From Pavlovales sp. CCMP2436 (Eukaryota; Haptophyta; Pavlovophyceae; Pavlovales): a DNA stretch of 11,623 bases. The stretch covers positions 17,678 through 29,300 of the forward strand of contig MU631455.1 in the NCBI GenBank assembly GCA_026770615.1, written 5' to 3'. Both the position numbers and the translations under genes were made by a program. A model generated the notes under the pieces. It was not told where the DNA came from, made no database searches, and worked only from the letters and a program-made list of their open reading frames with translations. Below, in pieces: positions 1-8,200 of this stretch (the first letter of the stretch is position 1; each line of letters starts with the position of its first letter).

Positions 1-547
1 GCCCGCCTTTCGCGTCGGCCCTGCGACGTGAGCTGCCGCGTGCGATCAACCCTGTCGCCCCCCCTCGTTCGGCCCCGCCGCCGCGTAGGTGCTGCTCTGC
101 GCTGAGCTGGACGAGCAGAGCCGTCCGCCACTGTTGCCGAGCGAGCGCCATCCGCGCCCTCGTCCTCGCCCTGTGCGCCCTCCACAGCTGCCGCCGACCC
201 AGCTCCGCGACCGCCCTCCGCGCCATCCACCGCTGCCGCCGGCCAAGCCGCCATCGTCCACTGTGCCATAGCGCTCCGCAGGCCAAGTTCCCGCTGCCCT
301 CCGCGTCGCGCAGTGGGCGGGCGGCAAGCCAAGATCTTTTAGCTTGCAAGCCAAGTTGAAATACTTGGGTTAGCGTCTGAAATACTTGTGTAACAATCTT
401 TTCCGGTGGCAACTGCTACGAGTTCACCACCAACCTCACCTCTACCGCCACCATCCCTGCTGCCAGGACTAACGTCTGACGTTGACCAAGTCAGTGAGTG
501 AACAACACCTGTTGAACCATGCTGAGCCGCTATATATATTTATGAGA

Positions 548-592
<45 letters not shown>

Positions 593-675
593 CTCATATT
601 CTTATTATATCATCTGCATACAAAGAGGTAGCTAGAACAAACACACCTCACTAATAATAATAGCAACAACAACAG
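1..675. other. Intergenic or unresolved region, no confident gene
   Basis: The first 300 bases are GC-rich, with proline-coding low complexity on one strand (89-271) and glycine-rich on the other; neither looks like a folded protein. From 355 the DNA turns AT-rich. An 11-bp direct repeat (TGAAATACTTG) lies at 357-367 and 378-388. I see no RNA gene. The AT-rich part may be intron or leader of the coiled-coil gene that follows, because the acceptor at 674-675 implies transcription enters from the left. Confidence 0.5.
530..587. repeat. TA dinucleotide microsatellite
   Basis: An almost uninterrupted (TA)n tract; positions 554-585 are pure TA, about 16 units, preceded by an interrupted TA stretch. 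It is a simple-sequence repeat likely to vary in length. It sits upstream of an inferred exon, so it is probably within an intron or promoter. Confidence 0.9.
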
Positions 676-1247
676 GTCGCGCTGGAGAAGGAGGGCAAGG
701 CGGCCATGACGGCGGCCAGGTGCGTGCATCACTTTTTTTGTACAGCTTTTGTGATGGTTGGTATTATGATTATGGGGGGGGGGTGTAGGAGCAGGGCATA
801 GAGGAAATTAATATAATTATAACTATTATATTATTCTGATTTAGGCGCGAGGCGGGGGTGGCCGCCGTGCGCCTCGCGACAGCCGACAGCGAGGTCGCGC
901 GCGCGCGCGCCGACGGCGAGAAGACGGTCACGCAGCTCGCCGCGGCCGAGGCGGAGGCGCGCGGGCTGCGCGCCAAGGGCGCCTCCAAGACGGCGCAGGT
1001 CGCCGAGCTCTTCGTGCTGGTGAGCCAACTGCGCGACCGGCTGCTCGCCGCGGAGCGCAGGTTCTACGTGGCCGAGCGCGAGCTCGAGGGCGCGCACCAG
1101 AGGGAGGCGGAGGCGGAGTCGAAATCAGCTACTCGAGCAGCCAGCCTGCTGCGCACGCCAGCGAGCATTCGTCAGCAGCGCGGGCTCGAAATCGACGAGG
1201 CTCGCGACGAGGGAGTTGCGCTCCCGCTCGAGCTCAGCTTTGGATGA
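676..1247 (+). CDS. Coiled-coil protein, 3'-terminal exons (partial)
   Basis: Two exons are inferred: 676-719 and 845-1247, joined by a 125-nt intron (720-844) with donor GTGCGTG and acceptor TTTAG. The join uses phase 2 and restores an AGG arginine codon. The product is rich in Ala, Glu, Arg and Leu with heptad-like spacing (for example LAAAEAEARGLRA and LRDRLLAAERRFYVAEREL), typical of a long alpha-helical coiled coil. The 5' part is missing or unresolved. Coiled-coil character fades after about position 1125, so the true 3' end is uncertain: the open frame stops at 1245-1247, but another exon after an acceptor at about 1308 is possible. I do not recognise the family. It is probably a host structural protein. 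The intron has a poly-T run near its donor and a G10 run. Confidence 0.5.
720..844 (+). other. Spliceosomal intron in coiled-coil gene
   Basis: GTGCGTG donor, T-rich stretch, G10 homopolymer (774-783) and TTTAG acceptor. Removing it preserves the coiled-coil frame. The same donor style recurs in the polymerase gene, so both are processed by the same host spliceosome. Confidence 0.6.
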
Positions 1248-1250
1248 CAT
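1125..1250 (-). CDS. Possible 41-residue ORF or first exon
   Basis: A short ATG-initiated frame on the minus strand starts MSSKAELERERNSLV and ends in TGA. Its start abuts the AT-rich spacer 1251-1300, which could act as its promoter. It overlaps, in antisense, the part of the plus-strand coiled-coil frame where heptad character is lost, so this segment may really be coding on the minus strand. A donor-like GTGCGC lies inside, so it could be exon 1 of a longer minus-strand gene. No family recognised; could be chance in GC-rich DNA. Confidence 0.25.
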   Translation of the reverse strand: MSSKAELERERNSLVASLVDFEPALLTNARWRAQQAGCSSS

Positions 1251-1551
1251 CTTTTTTATTATTTAATAATATTTCTTTTAATGTCCCCCGACTTGCAGCC
1301 CGAAGGCGTACGGGCATGACCTGAGAGGGTCAGCGCATGGGTCGTCTCATATTTGATAAGATCGAATATAGGATATCTGGCTCAGTCGAGTGGGGCCGTA
1401 AACTCATTTAATTTAGTAACATGAATATGAGCTCGGCGCGCGTTGCTCGAGACGTCGACTCGATGGTCACGTAACCCAGGGCAGCTCCGCTTCTCATTTG
1501 CTCCGCTCGTCATACGCAAAATGGGGGTGCAGTGGAGCAGCTGCGCTTACA
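1251..1551. other. Intergenic region with two small hairpins
   Basis: It begins with an AT-rich tract (1250-1280), then a C-rich acceptor-like run ending in TTGCAG at about 1307. Two small stem-loops follow: GCCCG/CGGGC with an 8-nt loop, and TGACC/GGTCA with a 6-nt loop (about 1318-1333). The rest lies downstream of the minus-strand exonuclease gene and may hold its 3' UTR. I see no confident gene or RNA. Confidence 0.35.
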
Positions 1552-3018
1552 TCACCGCCCTGCAAACCGCTTTCGCGCCTCGTTCTTCGCCGCCTTGACC
1601 GTGCAGCCGACGCCCATATAGCGCTTGATCTGCTTGGTCTCGTTGCCGCTCTTCACCACGATCCCGAGCCTGAAAATTGGGCAGTGCGCCGGGCCCGTCC
1701 GCTCTGCACTGTCAAACGTGATGCTCACTCCACTCGTGCGCTGCGCCCACTCATGGAGGCCAGAGACAAAGTCGCCATCTCGGCACTTTTGCGCACCCGG
1801 GCCAACCGGCGACCACACGTCCAGAGCTTCGGCGTGCCCCACCGGACCCAGCAGAGTGTCGTCGTCATCATCCTCGCTAAGCAGGTCGTTAAGCGACAAG
1901 CTTGTCAATTGGATCGTCGGAGCAGCAGCGACATGCAGAGACGCGCCCGTCGGCTCGCTCCGCCCCGGCTGCTCCCTCTCCTCCACCAGCTCGTCGCCGA
2001 CCAACGCGGCCCACGCGGCCTTCGCCGCGGCCTGCTTCGCCCCCTTCATGCTGCGGCCCTCGCCCACAAACGTGCCAGCGAGGCCCGGCGCGAAGAGGGC
2101 TACGGAGAAGACGGGGTCGTGCGACGGCCCGGAGCGGGAAACCTCCGTATACTCCGGCGAGGCACCATGACCCATGAGCGCTATCACTACGGAGGTGACA
2201 CCCGAGACGTAGTCGCCACTCCACGCGCGCGCCTTGCCCGCGCGCAGCGCCGCCGACTTGAGCTCGGGAGCCTTGGGCGCGAGCACATTCTGTAGAGCGC
2301 CCCTATCCAGCGCGTCTGCAAGACTGCGGAGTACGATCGCGTCGCATGCGGCGTAGGCAGCCATGTCGGCGTCCGGAAGCGAGCGCCAGTCGGCGAGCTG
2401 CATCGTCTTGTCCATGTGCACGCCTAGCGCCGTCTCGACCATCGGGCCGAGCCCAATCGGCGTGCCCAGTGGGAGCTCGCCCGACCTGATGGCCGATATG
2501 ACGTCTGCCTGCAGATCACGGAAGCCCGAGAGTGGTGCCGCGCCGGGGAGCGCGCGTAGCAGCGCGGGAGCGTCGTTCGAGGTGCCGTCCCACCAAGTCT
2601 TGCGCACGTCGCTCGAGCGGAGGAGCGCGTAGAGCTCGGGGACACCCTGCGTCTCGGGGGGGACTTTGTACTCGGCCTGGCCTGCAGTCTGCCAGCGGCC
2701 GAAGAGCGACGGGAAGTGCAGCAAAAAGACCTTGTCACTCCCACTGGCGTGCAGCTGGAGCAGTTCCATCCTCTGCACCTCCTGGCCATCCAGCAAACAC
2801 AATGGCGCAAACTCGCCATCGACGAACACTGCGTGGTCCTCGTCCGCGATCGCAGCAAGCGAATCGACCGCAGTCTCGAGCAGCGCGAGCGTCGACACGA
2901 CGACGGCGCCGTAGTCGTCGCCGAGGCAGCGGATGCGCACCTCCTCACACCCGAGAGAGGTCTCGGTTGTGAACTCATATGCGCCTGAGCCCGACGGGCG
3001 CATAGCTTCGTCCGGCAT
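1552..3018 (-). CDS. DEDDy 3'-5' exonuclease with two dsRNA-binding domains
   Basis: An uninterrupted 488-residue frame with an ATG at 3018 and TGA stop. The N-terminal half is an RNase D/WRN-type exonuclease: motif I FVDGEF (D67, E69) followed by a helix resembling the family's LLQL segment; motif II NDAPALL (D149); then LADWRSL and motif III AYAACDA (Y222, D226), giving the full DEDDy set. The C-terminal half has two double-stranded RNA-binding domains, about residues 270-340 and 417-487, each with the GPxHxPxF beta-strand signature and a final basic helix (KGAKQAAAKAA; KAAKNEARKR). An acidic D5 stretch lies in the linker at about 383-387. Family knowledge predicts two-metal hydrolysis of nucleic acid 3' ends; the dsRBDs suggest structured or double-stranded RNA as substrate (inference). 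The combination is unusual. It could be a host RNA-processing or silencing factor, or cargo of the neighbouring element. Confidence 0.85.
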   Translation of the reverse strand: MPDEAMRPSGSGAYEFTTETSLGCEEVRIRCLGDDYGAVVVSTLALLETAVDSLAAIADEDHAVFVDGEFAPLCLLDGQEVQRMELLQLHASGSDKVFLLHFPSLFGRWQTAGQAEYKVPPETQGVPELYALLRSSDVRKTWWDGTSNDAPALLRALPGAAPLSGFRDLQADVISAIRSGELPLGTPIGLGPMVETALGVHMDKTMQLADWRSLPDADMAAYAACDAIVLRSLADALDRGALQNVLAPKAPELKSAALRAGKARAWSGDYVSGVTSVVIALMGHGASPEYTEVSRSGPSHDPVFSVALFAPGLAGTFVGEGRSMKGAKQAAAKAAWAALVGDELVEEREQPGRSEPTGASLHVAAAPTIQLTSLSLNDLLSEDDDDDTLLGPVGHAEALDVWSPVGPGAQKCRDGDFVSGLHEWAQRTSGVSITFDSAERTGPAHCPIFRLGIVVKSGNETKQIKRYMGVGCTVKAAKNEARKRFAGR

Positions 3019-3030
3019 GCGAGCTCTCGA

Positions 3031-3056
3031 TGCCGAGGGTCGCTGCCGAGGGTCGT
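3031..3056. repeat. 13-bp tandem duplication in exonuclease leader
   Basis: Two adjacent copies of TGCCGAGGGTCGC (the second ends in T) lie just upstream of the ATG of the exonuclease/dsRBD gene, in its presumed 5' leader. It may be a regulatory repeat or simple slippage. Confidence 0.7.
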
Positions 3057-3152
3057 TGCGCGCGCGTCAGATGAGACGGACGGGCGGCCTCGTTGAAACG
3101 CCTTTGACAATTTTAATCACACCCTCGTAAGGCCACAGAGGTCCATCCTCCA

Positions 3153-3389
3153 TCACTCGGCCACCGCACCAACAGCGAACCGTGCAGGTATCCCGCCCAA
3201 GGATAATGCGGCTAACCACACGGCCCATTGCAACCACTCAATATCCCATAACCCAGGAACCCGAAACGCAAGAAACGTAAATGTAATGGGGAGCCAGAGC
3301 GCCCCGATACTCCACCTAAACCCAACGAGCCCAATGCCCGCCCCCGTGAAGGAGTGGGATAGACCGGATAATATCCACAAGGCACACAT
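3153..3389 (-). CDS. Possible small membrane protein
   Basis: A 78-residue frame with an ATG at 3389 and TGA stop. It is strongly hydrophobic and tryptophan-rich, with about two or three potential membrane helices (around IGALWLPITFTFLAF and WLQWAVWLAALSLGG). Base composition is less GC-rich than the flanking genes and third-position GC bias is weak, so it may be foreign, decayed or non-coding. A TATA-like GACTATATATATC lies about 100 bp upstream on the minus strand (near 3490). I do not recognise a family. Confidence 0.3.
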   Translation of the reverse strand: MCALWILSGLSHSFTGAGIGLVGFRWSIGALWLPITFTFLAFRVPGLWDIEWLQWAVWLAALSLGGIPARFAVGAVAE

Positions 3390-3604
3390 AGTTTTGCTTC
3401 TGCCCCCACGGGCAATAGCTGTACTATGTGCTCGAGTAGCAAATAAAATAAAATAATAAAATAAAAGGATATCCTATAGAACCTTAAAGATATATATAGT
3501 CTTTGTAACAATCTCTATCGGAACGGCAGTTTTGGCGAGATGTTCTATCGGACTAGTCCGTACTACTTAATGGAATTGATTTAAGGTTTGGTTAAAGGCC
3601 TGGG

Positions 3605-3618
3605 CAAACCTAGGTTTG
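3605..3618. repeat. 14-bp perfect palindrome
   Basis: CAAACCTAGGTTTG reads identically on both strands. It shares the AAACC-TAG core with the two telo-box-like units 40-70 bp to its right and with inverted copies near 10046-10082, so it may be part of a set of protein-binding sites. Confidence 0.8.
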
Positions 3619-3650
3619 AGGCTATAATTAGACTGGCCATTTTATTGGGG

Positions 3651-3684
3651 CTGACGAAACCCTAGCCCTGACGAAACCCTAGCC
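3651..3684. repeat. 17-bp tandem repeat carrying telo-box AAACCCTAG
   Basis: Two exact adjacent copies of CTGACGAAACCCTAGCC. Each contains AAACCCTA, identical to the plant telo-box and to one unit of Arabidopsis-type telomere repeat. Reverse-complement copies of the motif lie near 10046-10082. It could be an iteron, an element terminus or a promoter element of the minus-strand gene whose stop is nearby; function unknown. Confidence 0.75.
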
Positions 3685-3786
3685 CTTGCCCAGGTCCGAC
3701 GGCGAGGGCAGCTGGCCGCGTGCTGCAGCAACTTTTCTTAAAAGCGAACTTTTAAAAAAGGCGGGCAGGCGAGCAGCCGGGGGTGA

Positions 3787-4956
3787 TCACGACGATGCGC
3801 TGGCCCAGGTCATGCACTTGCCTTGTTTCCACATCAAAAGGCTTGGGTGCACGTGCGGCTCATCCAAGTTTAAGGCACGTGGTGCGTCCCAGATCTCGGA
3901 CGCGTGGGGACCGGGCACCATGGTGGACATGGCGAGCAGCGCGAGCAGCAGGTCGTCGGGATGCACCACCCCCTTGTCCAGCCCGAGGCTGTCGAACAGG
4001 CTGCTCACGACGGCTGGCGACGGGGGGGGCTTGATGCTCTGGAACACGCCAGGTTTGTTTTTTGTGCCAAACCCAAACTTGCAGTCGACGAGGCAGATCG
4101 ACTCCCCGCAACCGGGCGGCGGCGATGGGGCCCTCGGACCCCAGCTTATGTGGCCCTCGGGCCCTTCGCATAGCCACTGGCAGATCGCCTTGGCCAAGTG
4201 CGGCTCGTCCACCGCCTCGACGACGTTGGCGTGGAGCTGCCATATGCGACCTTCCTTCGCGTAGTCCAGGTCGGTATCGACATCCGTCGCGTTGAAAACG
4301 ACGAGGTCACCCCGCGGGCTCGCCAGCACGAAGCGAAAGACGCCCCAGCTGAAGTCGCCGCCCTCTTCAACTTCGCCGCTGTTGTGGCGGGCGGACAAGA
4401 AGAATAGCCCTTGCTCGAGCGCAGCCATCAGCGCGCAGGCCGAGGCCTCAGAGGTCGCGCAACGTGCGAGAGCTTCGCCGACACTCTCGAGCGTCCAATG
4501 ATGCATCAGGAATGGAGGGTACTCGTGGTAGTACGAATCGGACATCTTCGTTCCGATGTTGAACTGCCGATGGCAGCACTGGTCGCGGAAGTTCTTGTAC
4601 TCCTGCTTGTCGATGGTGAGCCAGCGGCGCTCGTCACGGCGGGCGGCGTGCTCGTCGACCTTGACCAGCACCTCGACGACCGGCCCACTGACGAGCCGCT
4701 CGCAACAGTCGCGGAGGATGTACGCCATCTTGCCCACAAAGGCGCGCGGCCCTCGAACGCCGGCCTTGCCCCAGCGGCCCATGAACGCCGGGCGCCACGG
4801 GTCGAGGATTGAGAACGCGCGGCACGAGTTGAGCGCGCTGGCGATGTGGCTCGGCTGAACGAGCGTGTTCCCGAGCACGTGCTCGAGGATGTCGGACGGG
4901 AGGTCCGTCAACCGCACCTCGCGCACCTCGCGCACCTCGCGCACGGGAAGGGCCAT
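3787..4956 (-). CDS. F-box-like protein of unknown function
   Basis: A 389-residue uninterrupted frame, taking the ATG at 4956 (upstream in-frame codons give only a TTG). Residues about 16-55 begin LTDLPSDILEHVLGN and continue to a Trp/Arg segment, which matches an F-box-like helix pattern; F-box proteins recruit substrates to SCF ubiquitin ligases through Skp1. A tandem 9-bp repeat just before it encodes REV three times. The rest (about 60-389) has no domain I recognise: a region rich in Cys, His and Trp, then a Pro-rich segment (APSPPPGCG) and a C-terminal Leu-rich helix. It is divergent from the polymerase-helicase gene across about 300 bp, so the two may share a promoter region. Whether it belongs to the element or the host is unknown. 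Confidence 0.6.
   Translation of the reverse strand: MALPVREVREVREVRLTDLPSDILEHVLGNTLVQPSHIASALNSCRAFSILDPWRPAFMGRWGKAGVRGPRAFVGKMAYILRDCCERLVSGPVVEVLVKVDEHAARRDERRWLTIDKQEYKNFRDQCCHRQFNIGTKMSDSYYHEYPPFLMHHWTLESVGEALARCATSEASACALMAALEQGLFFLSARHNSGEVEEGGDFSWGVFRFVLASPRGDLVVFNATDVDTDLDYAKEGRIWQLHANVVEAVDEPHLAKAICQWLCEGPEGHISWGPRAPSPPPGCGESICLVDCKFGFGTKNKPGVFQSIKPPPSPAVVSSLFDSLGLDKGVVHPDDLLLALLAMSTMVPGPHASEIWDAPRALNLDEPHVHPSLLMWKQGKCMTWASASS
4918..4941. repeat. 9-bp tandem repeat encoding REV
   Basis: Three near-perfect copies of a 9-bp unit (GCGCACCTC on the plus strand) inside the F-box-like gene encode the residues REVREVREV just before the F-box. In-frame unit length makes copy-number change tolerable. 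Confidence 0.75.
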
Positions 4957-5262
4957 GCTTGATTGAGCGAAGGGTTGCCGAGATTGAGCGCGAAGTTTGC
5001 CGCCTCTTTTTCGCAATCGCCAAACGTCGAGTTGCCCCTCTGTGCGGGCCCGACGGCCCCAAACGACGATTGCGGCCCATGTGACTTAAAATTTACTCGG
5101 TCCGCACTAATTTGTGACTACCGACGTTGTAATTGAATCGTATCTCAGGACGCGTAAAACCCTGAAAACATCGGGCGCGAATTCGCCCGGTTCCCGCCAT
5201 TGCTCTCGGGGTTTTTGCTCGACGCGTCGAAGCGACAACCAATCGACCTCTTCGTGCACGCG
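4957..5262. promoter_or_regulatory. Divergent intergenic region (F-box-like / polymerase genes)
   Basis: About 306 bp separate the two divergent ATGs. It holds an imperfect 21-bp tandem duplication beginning GATTGAGCG (4961-5002), a small AT-rich core (TTAAAATTTA near 5084-5093) and an inverted repeat CGGGCG-6 nt-CGCCCG at 5172-5189. There is no clear TATA box. It is inferred to contain promoters for both genes; the inverted repeat could be an operator or replication-related hairpin, but nothing proves this. Confidence 0.4.
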
Positions 5263-8200
5263 ATGTCGAACGCGGTCGACAGCATGAGCCCGCTCTCGTC
5301 CACCTCCCTCGCCGTGGGCCTCGCCGCGGGCCAGCCGGAGAAGCGCGGCCTCGACGACGCGGAGCTCGAGGGCCTTTACGAGCCGGCCAAGCGCGTCGCC
5401 ACCGCGCGCGACGACGGCCGCCCCGCGCGCGATGGCACCGAGCATGCCGCCGAGGACCACGAGATGAAGGACAAGGACGAGCGCGAGTGCGAGGGCAAGC
5501 GCGGGCATGTCAAGGACGAGCGCGACGACGTGACGGCGCCCCTGTCGCCTCCCCCCAACGTGCGAATTAAGGATGTGCGCCACGACGAGCACCACTTCGG
5601 CCACGAGGCGCTGCCGTCCGCGCCCAGCTCGGCCTCCTCCCTGCCGCTGCAGCCCCAGACGGCGCTGGCCAAGCACCGTGCGCGGCGGCTCTTCAAGGAG
5701 GACCAGGGCACGCTCGAGCGCCGCGCCAGCTTCGGGCCCGCGCGCCGTTCGCGCAGCTCGAGCCCGGCGCCGTCGAACGCGTCGAGCGCGCGCTCGTCGC
5801 AGACGGAGGCCACCGGCTCGCGCCCGGGCAGTCCGAGCAGTGCCCACACGCCCCCCCCCGGCGGGTCCGAGCCGGGCACGCCCCCCGGCTTCTCGCCCCC
5901 CGGCTCGCCCTCCCGCACGCCCTCCCGCTCGCCCCCCGGTGAGCCCGACTCGCCCGGCATGGGCATGCCCCTCTCGCCCGCGCAGGTCTGCATGGCCAGC
6001 TCTAAGCCCACCGGTAAGCAGCTCCCAGTCAAGTACAACGCCGACGTGCTCTCCGTCCTGGCCAAGCTTGCCGCCGTGGTCATCTTCGGCGCCAAGGAAA
6101 ACGCGAAGCATCTCAAGGCCTGTGTTGAGGGCTCAGTCAGGATGCCGCGCAACCCGCTCATGGAGATCGACAAGTACGCGACGCGCGATCACTCGGGCAC
6201 CTTGGCCACGTACAGCCACGAGTACAAGAGGGGCAAGGACGTCATCGAGATGGGCCGCGAGTTCAGCGTGGTGCAGACGCTCCGGCGCCCCGTGCGCGGC
6301 CTCTGCTTCGGCGGGCTGTACACGGAGTTCGACGTCGTGAACTGCCAGGTTGGTTTTATTATTATTGTTGTATTGTAGCAAGCAACTCTGACGGCCGCCT
6401 TGTCCCTTCCCGCTTGCAGCCAACTCTCATGCTCACGTGGGCGGCGCGCAAGTACGGGCTCGAGCTGCCGGCCCTGCGCAAGTACGTGGTCGACCGCGCG
6501 TCCTGCAAGCAGCTCATCTGCGACACCACGGAATGGGGCCTCGCCGACACCGACAAAATGGGCGCCACCAAGAACCTCTTCGTGCGCGTGTGCTTCGGCG
6601 GCGGCACCTCCTCGCTCGAGGCGGAGATGCAGTGCAGGCTGATGGGCGAGGGCAAGCGCTTTGTGCAGGGCGTGGTCGACGACGTGCTCGTTTTGAAGGC
6701 AGCCTTCGTCGCCGACCTCCCGTTCTACGCGTACTACATGTCGCGCGACACCAAGACGACCTTCCCCGACGCCGACGGGCAGGCGCGCCGGATGTTCTCG
6801 CTGGTGCTCCAGGACGCAGAGTTCGAGTGCACGAGGTTAGTTTTTTTTTTTTTTTTTGGCAGACCGAGTTTCAGACCGAGTTTTCTGCCCTATGGGCTTG
6901 CTCCCTCACCGTCTGCCCCCCCCCCATTGCAGGGCGGTCGAGGAGGCGATCACGGGCATGGGCCTGGTCACGGGCATCCGCATCTTCGACGCGCTCTACG
7001 TCGAGACCGAGACCGTCCCCGCGGACCCCTCGTCCGTACTCTCCGCAATGTGGCGCGCGGCCAACGAGCGCTGCGAGGACTACTTCAAGCAGGAGGCCAG
7101 CTGCCTCTTCGAGAAGACGCCGCTGGCGTTCACCTGCGTCCCGCTCGTCAAGCCTTCTCTCGCCGACTTCGTCCTCGAGCAGACGGGGGTTACGCTCGCC
7201 GCGGTGGTCGAGCGCGTCTCGCCGCAGAAGGACCACGACATCGCCTTCTGGAAGGCTTTCGCCAACGCGAATGAGAAGCGGCTCGTGAAGGACATCAACG
7301 ACGACTTGTTCTGGAGGGTAGACGAGGTCAGTTTTTTTTTTTTTTTTTTTTTTAATTCTCATTTTTTTTGCTGTGCCCCGCAGGAAGGGCTGTGGGCCGC
7401 GATAAAAAAATTGAAGGGGGGGGGGGCTATTCGATGCCGGACGGGATGATAGACGCGATCGGCGACTTCAGCCTCTCGCTCGAGGCGGCCAACCCGGAAC
7501 TCGAGGTTAGTTTTTTTTTTTTTTTTTAGGCCCCAACCCTAACCATTTTAAGCCCCCTACCCACAGCCTTTTTACTTGGGGCAGGGTCCTAAAAGGCCAG
7601 TTCGGGTGGGGCTGCTACGTCAACAACCTCCGCGTCGCCGCGCACCACCACGGCGACGAGATGTGGTACGGGGACAGGCCGAACTCGTCGGAGATCGCGC
7701 TCTCCGACGTCGTCTTCGACACGCTCACCAACGAGACGCGCCCCTTCAACTCGAACGACCTCTTCGTCGCCAAGCTGGCGCTCGACTACGCCACGTGGGA
7801 AGAGCAGGACTAGGAGGCCATGGAGGTGGAGTTCGACGACGCGTGCGCTGGCTTCTTCGAGAGCACGGAGGCGCGTGACCGCGTCCTCGGCCGCCTGGCG
7901 CTCGCCTGCCTCGCGTGCAAGGGCAACTTCCGCAAGAAGGCGCTCGTCTTGGTGGGCGGCGGCAATAACGGCAAGAGCGGCCTCATCTCCATCATCAAGC
8001 TCGTTTTTGAGACGGTCGTTGCGCGCGGCTCGAAGCGCTACCCGTGGACGACCGAGGGAACTACCGCGGTGCGTCTTTTTTTCTTTTTTTCCTTTTTTTT
8101 CCCTGCTAACTACTCCCTCCCTGCACAGAACATGTTCGCCAACACTAACGAGATCAACGTGACCCTCGCGGAGGCGCTGATGAGCAAGATCAACATCATC

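Larger units (their letters stand above)
3390..3786. other. AT-rich spacer with repeats and palindrome
   Basis: No gene is supported here. It holds an A-rich (ATAAA)n-like tract at about 3441-3467, a TATA-like stretch near 3490, a 14-bp perfect palindrome at 3605-3618 and a telo-box-like tandem repeat at 3651-3684. Its AT content contrasts sharply with the flanking genes, and it may be an element boundary or regulatory region. Confidence 0.5.

Noticed and set aside
46..354. Overlapping Gly-rich and Pro-rich frames on both strands
   Set aside because: Low-complexity products of GC-rich DNA, without any domain or splice support.
1349..1383. Segment resembling the 5' part of U2 snRNA (TTTGATAAGATCGAATATAG)
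   Set aside because: It lacks the invariant GUAGUA branch-recognition sequence and a downstream Sm site, so similarity is probably chance.
1498..2295. 265-codon plus-strand frame
   Set aside because: Overlaps the well-supported exonuclease/dsRBD gene in antisense and has no recognisable domain.
389..3514. 11-bp direct repeat TGTAACAATCT at 389-399 and 3504-3514 as insertion footprints
   Set aside because: An 11-mer shared by chance is expected several times in a window this size, and no element ends coincide with it.
5107..6111. 334-codon minus-strand frame rich in Gly/Arg/Ala
   Set aside because: Low-complexity antisense of the Ser/Pro-rich N-terminus of the polymerase gene.
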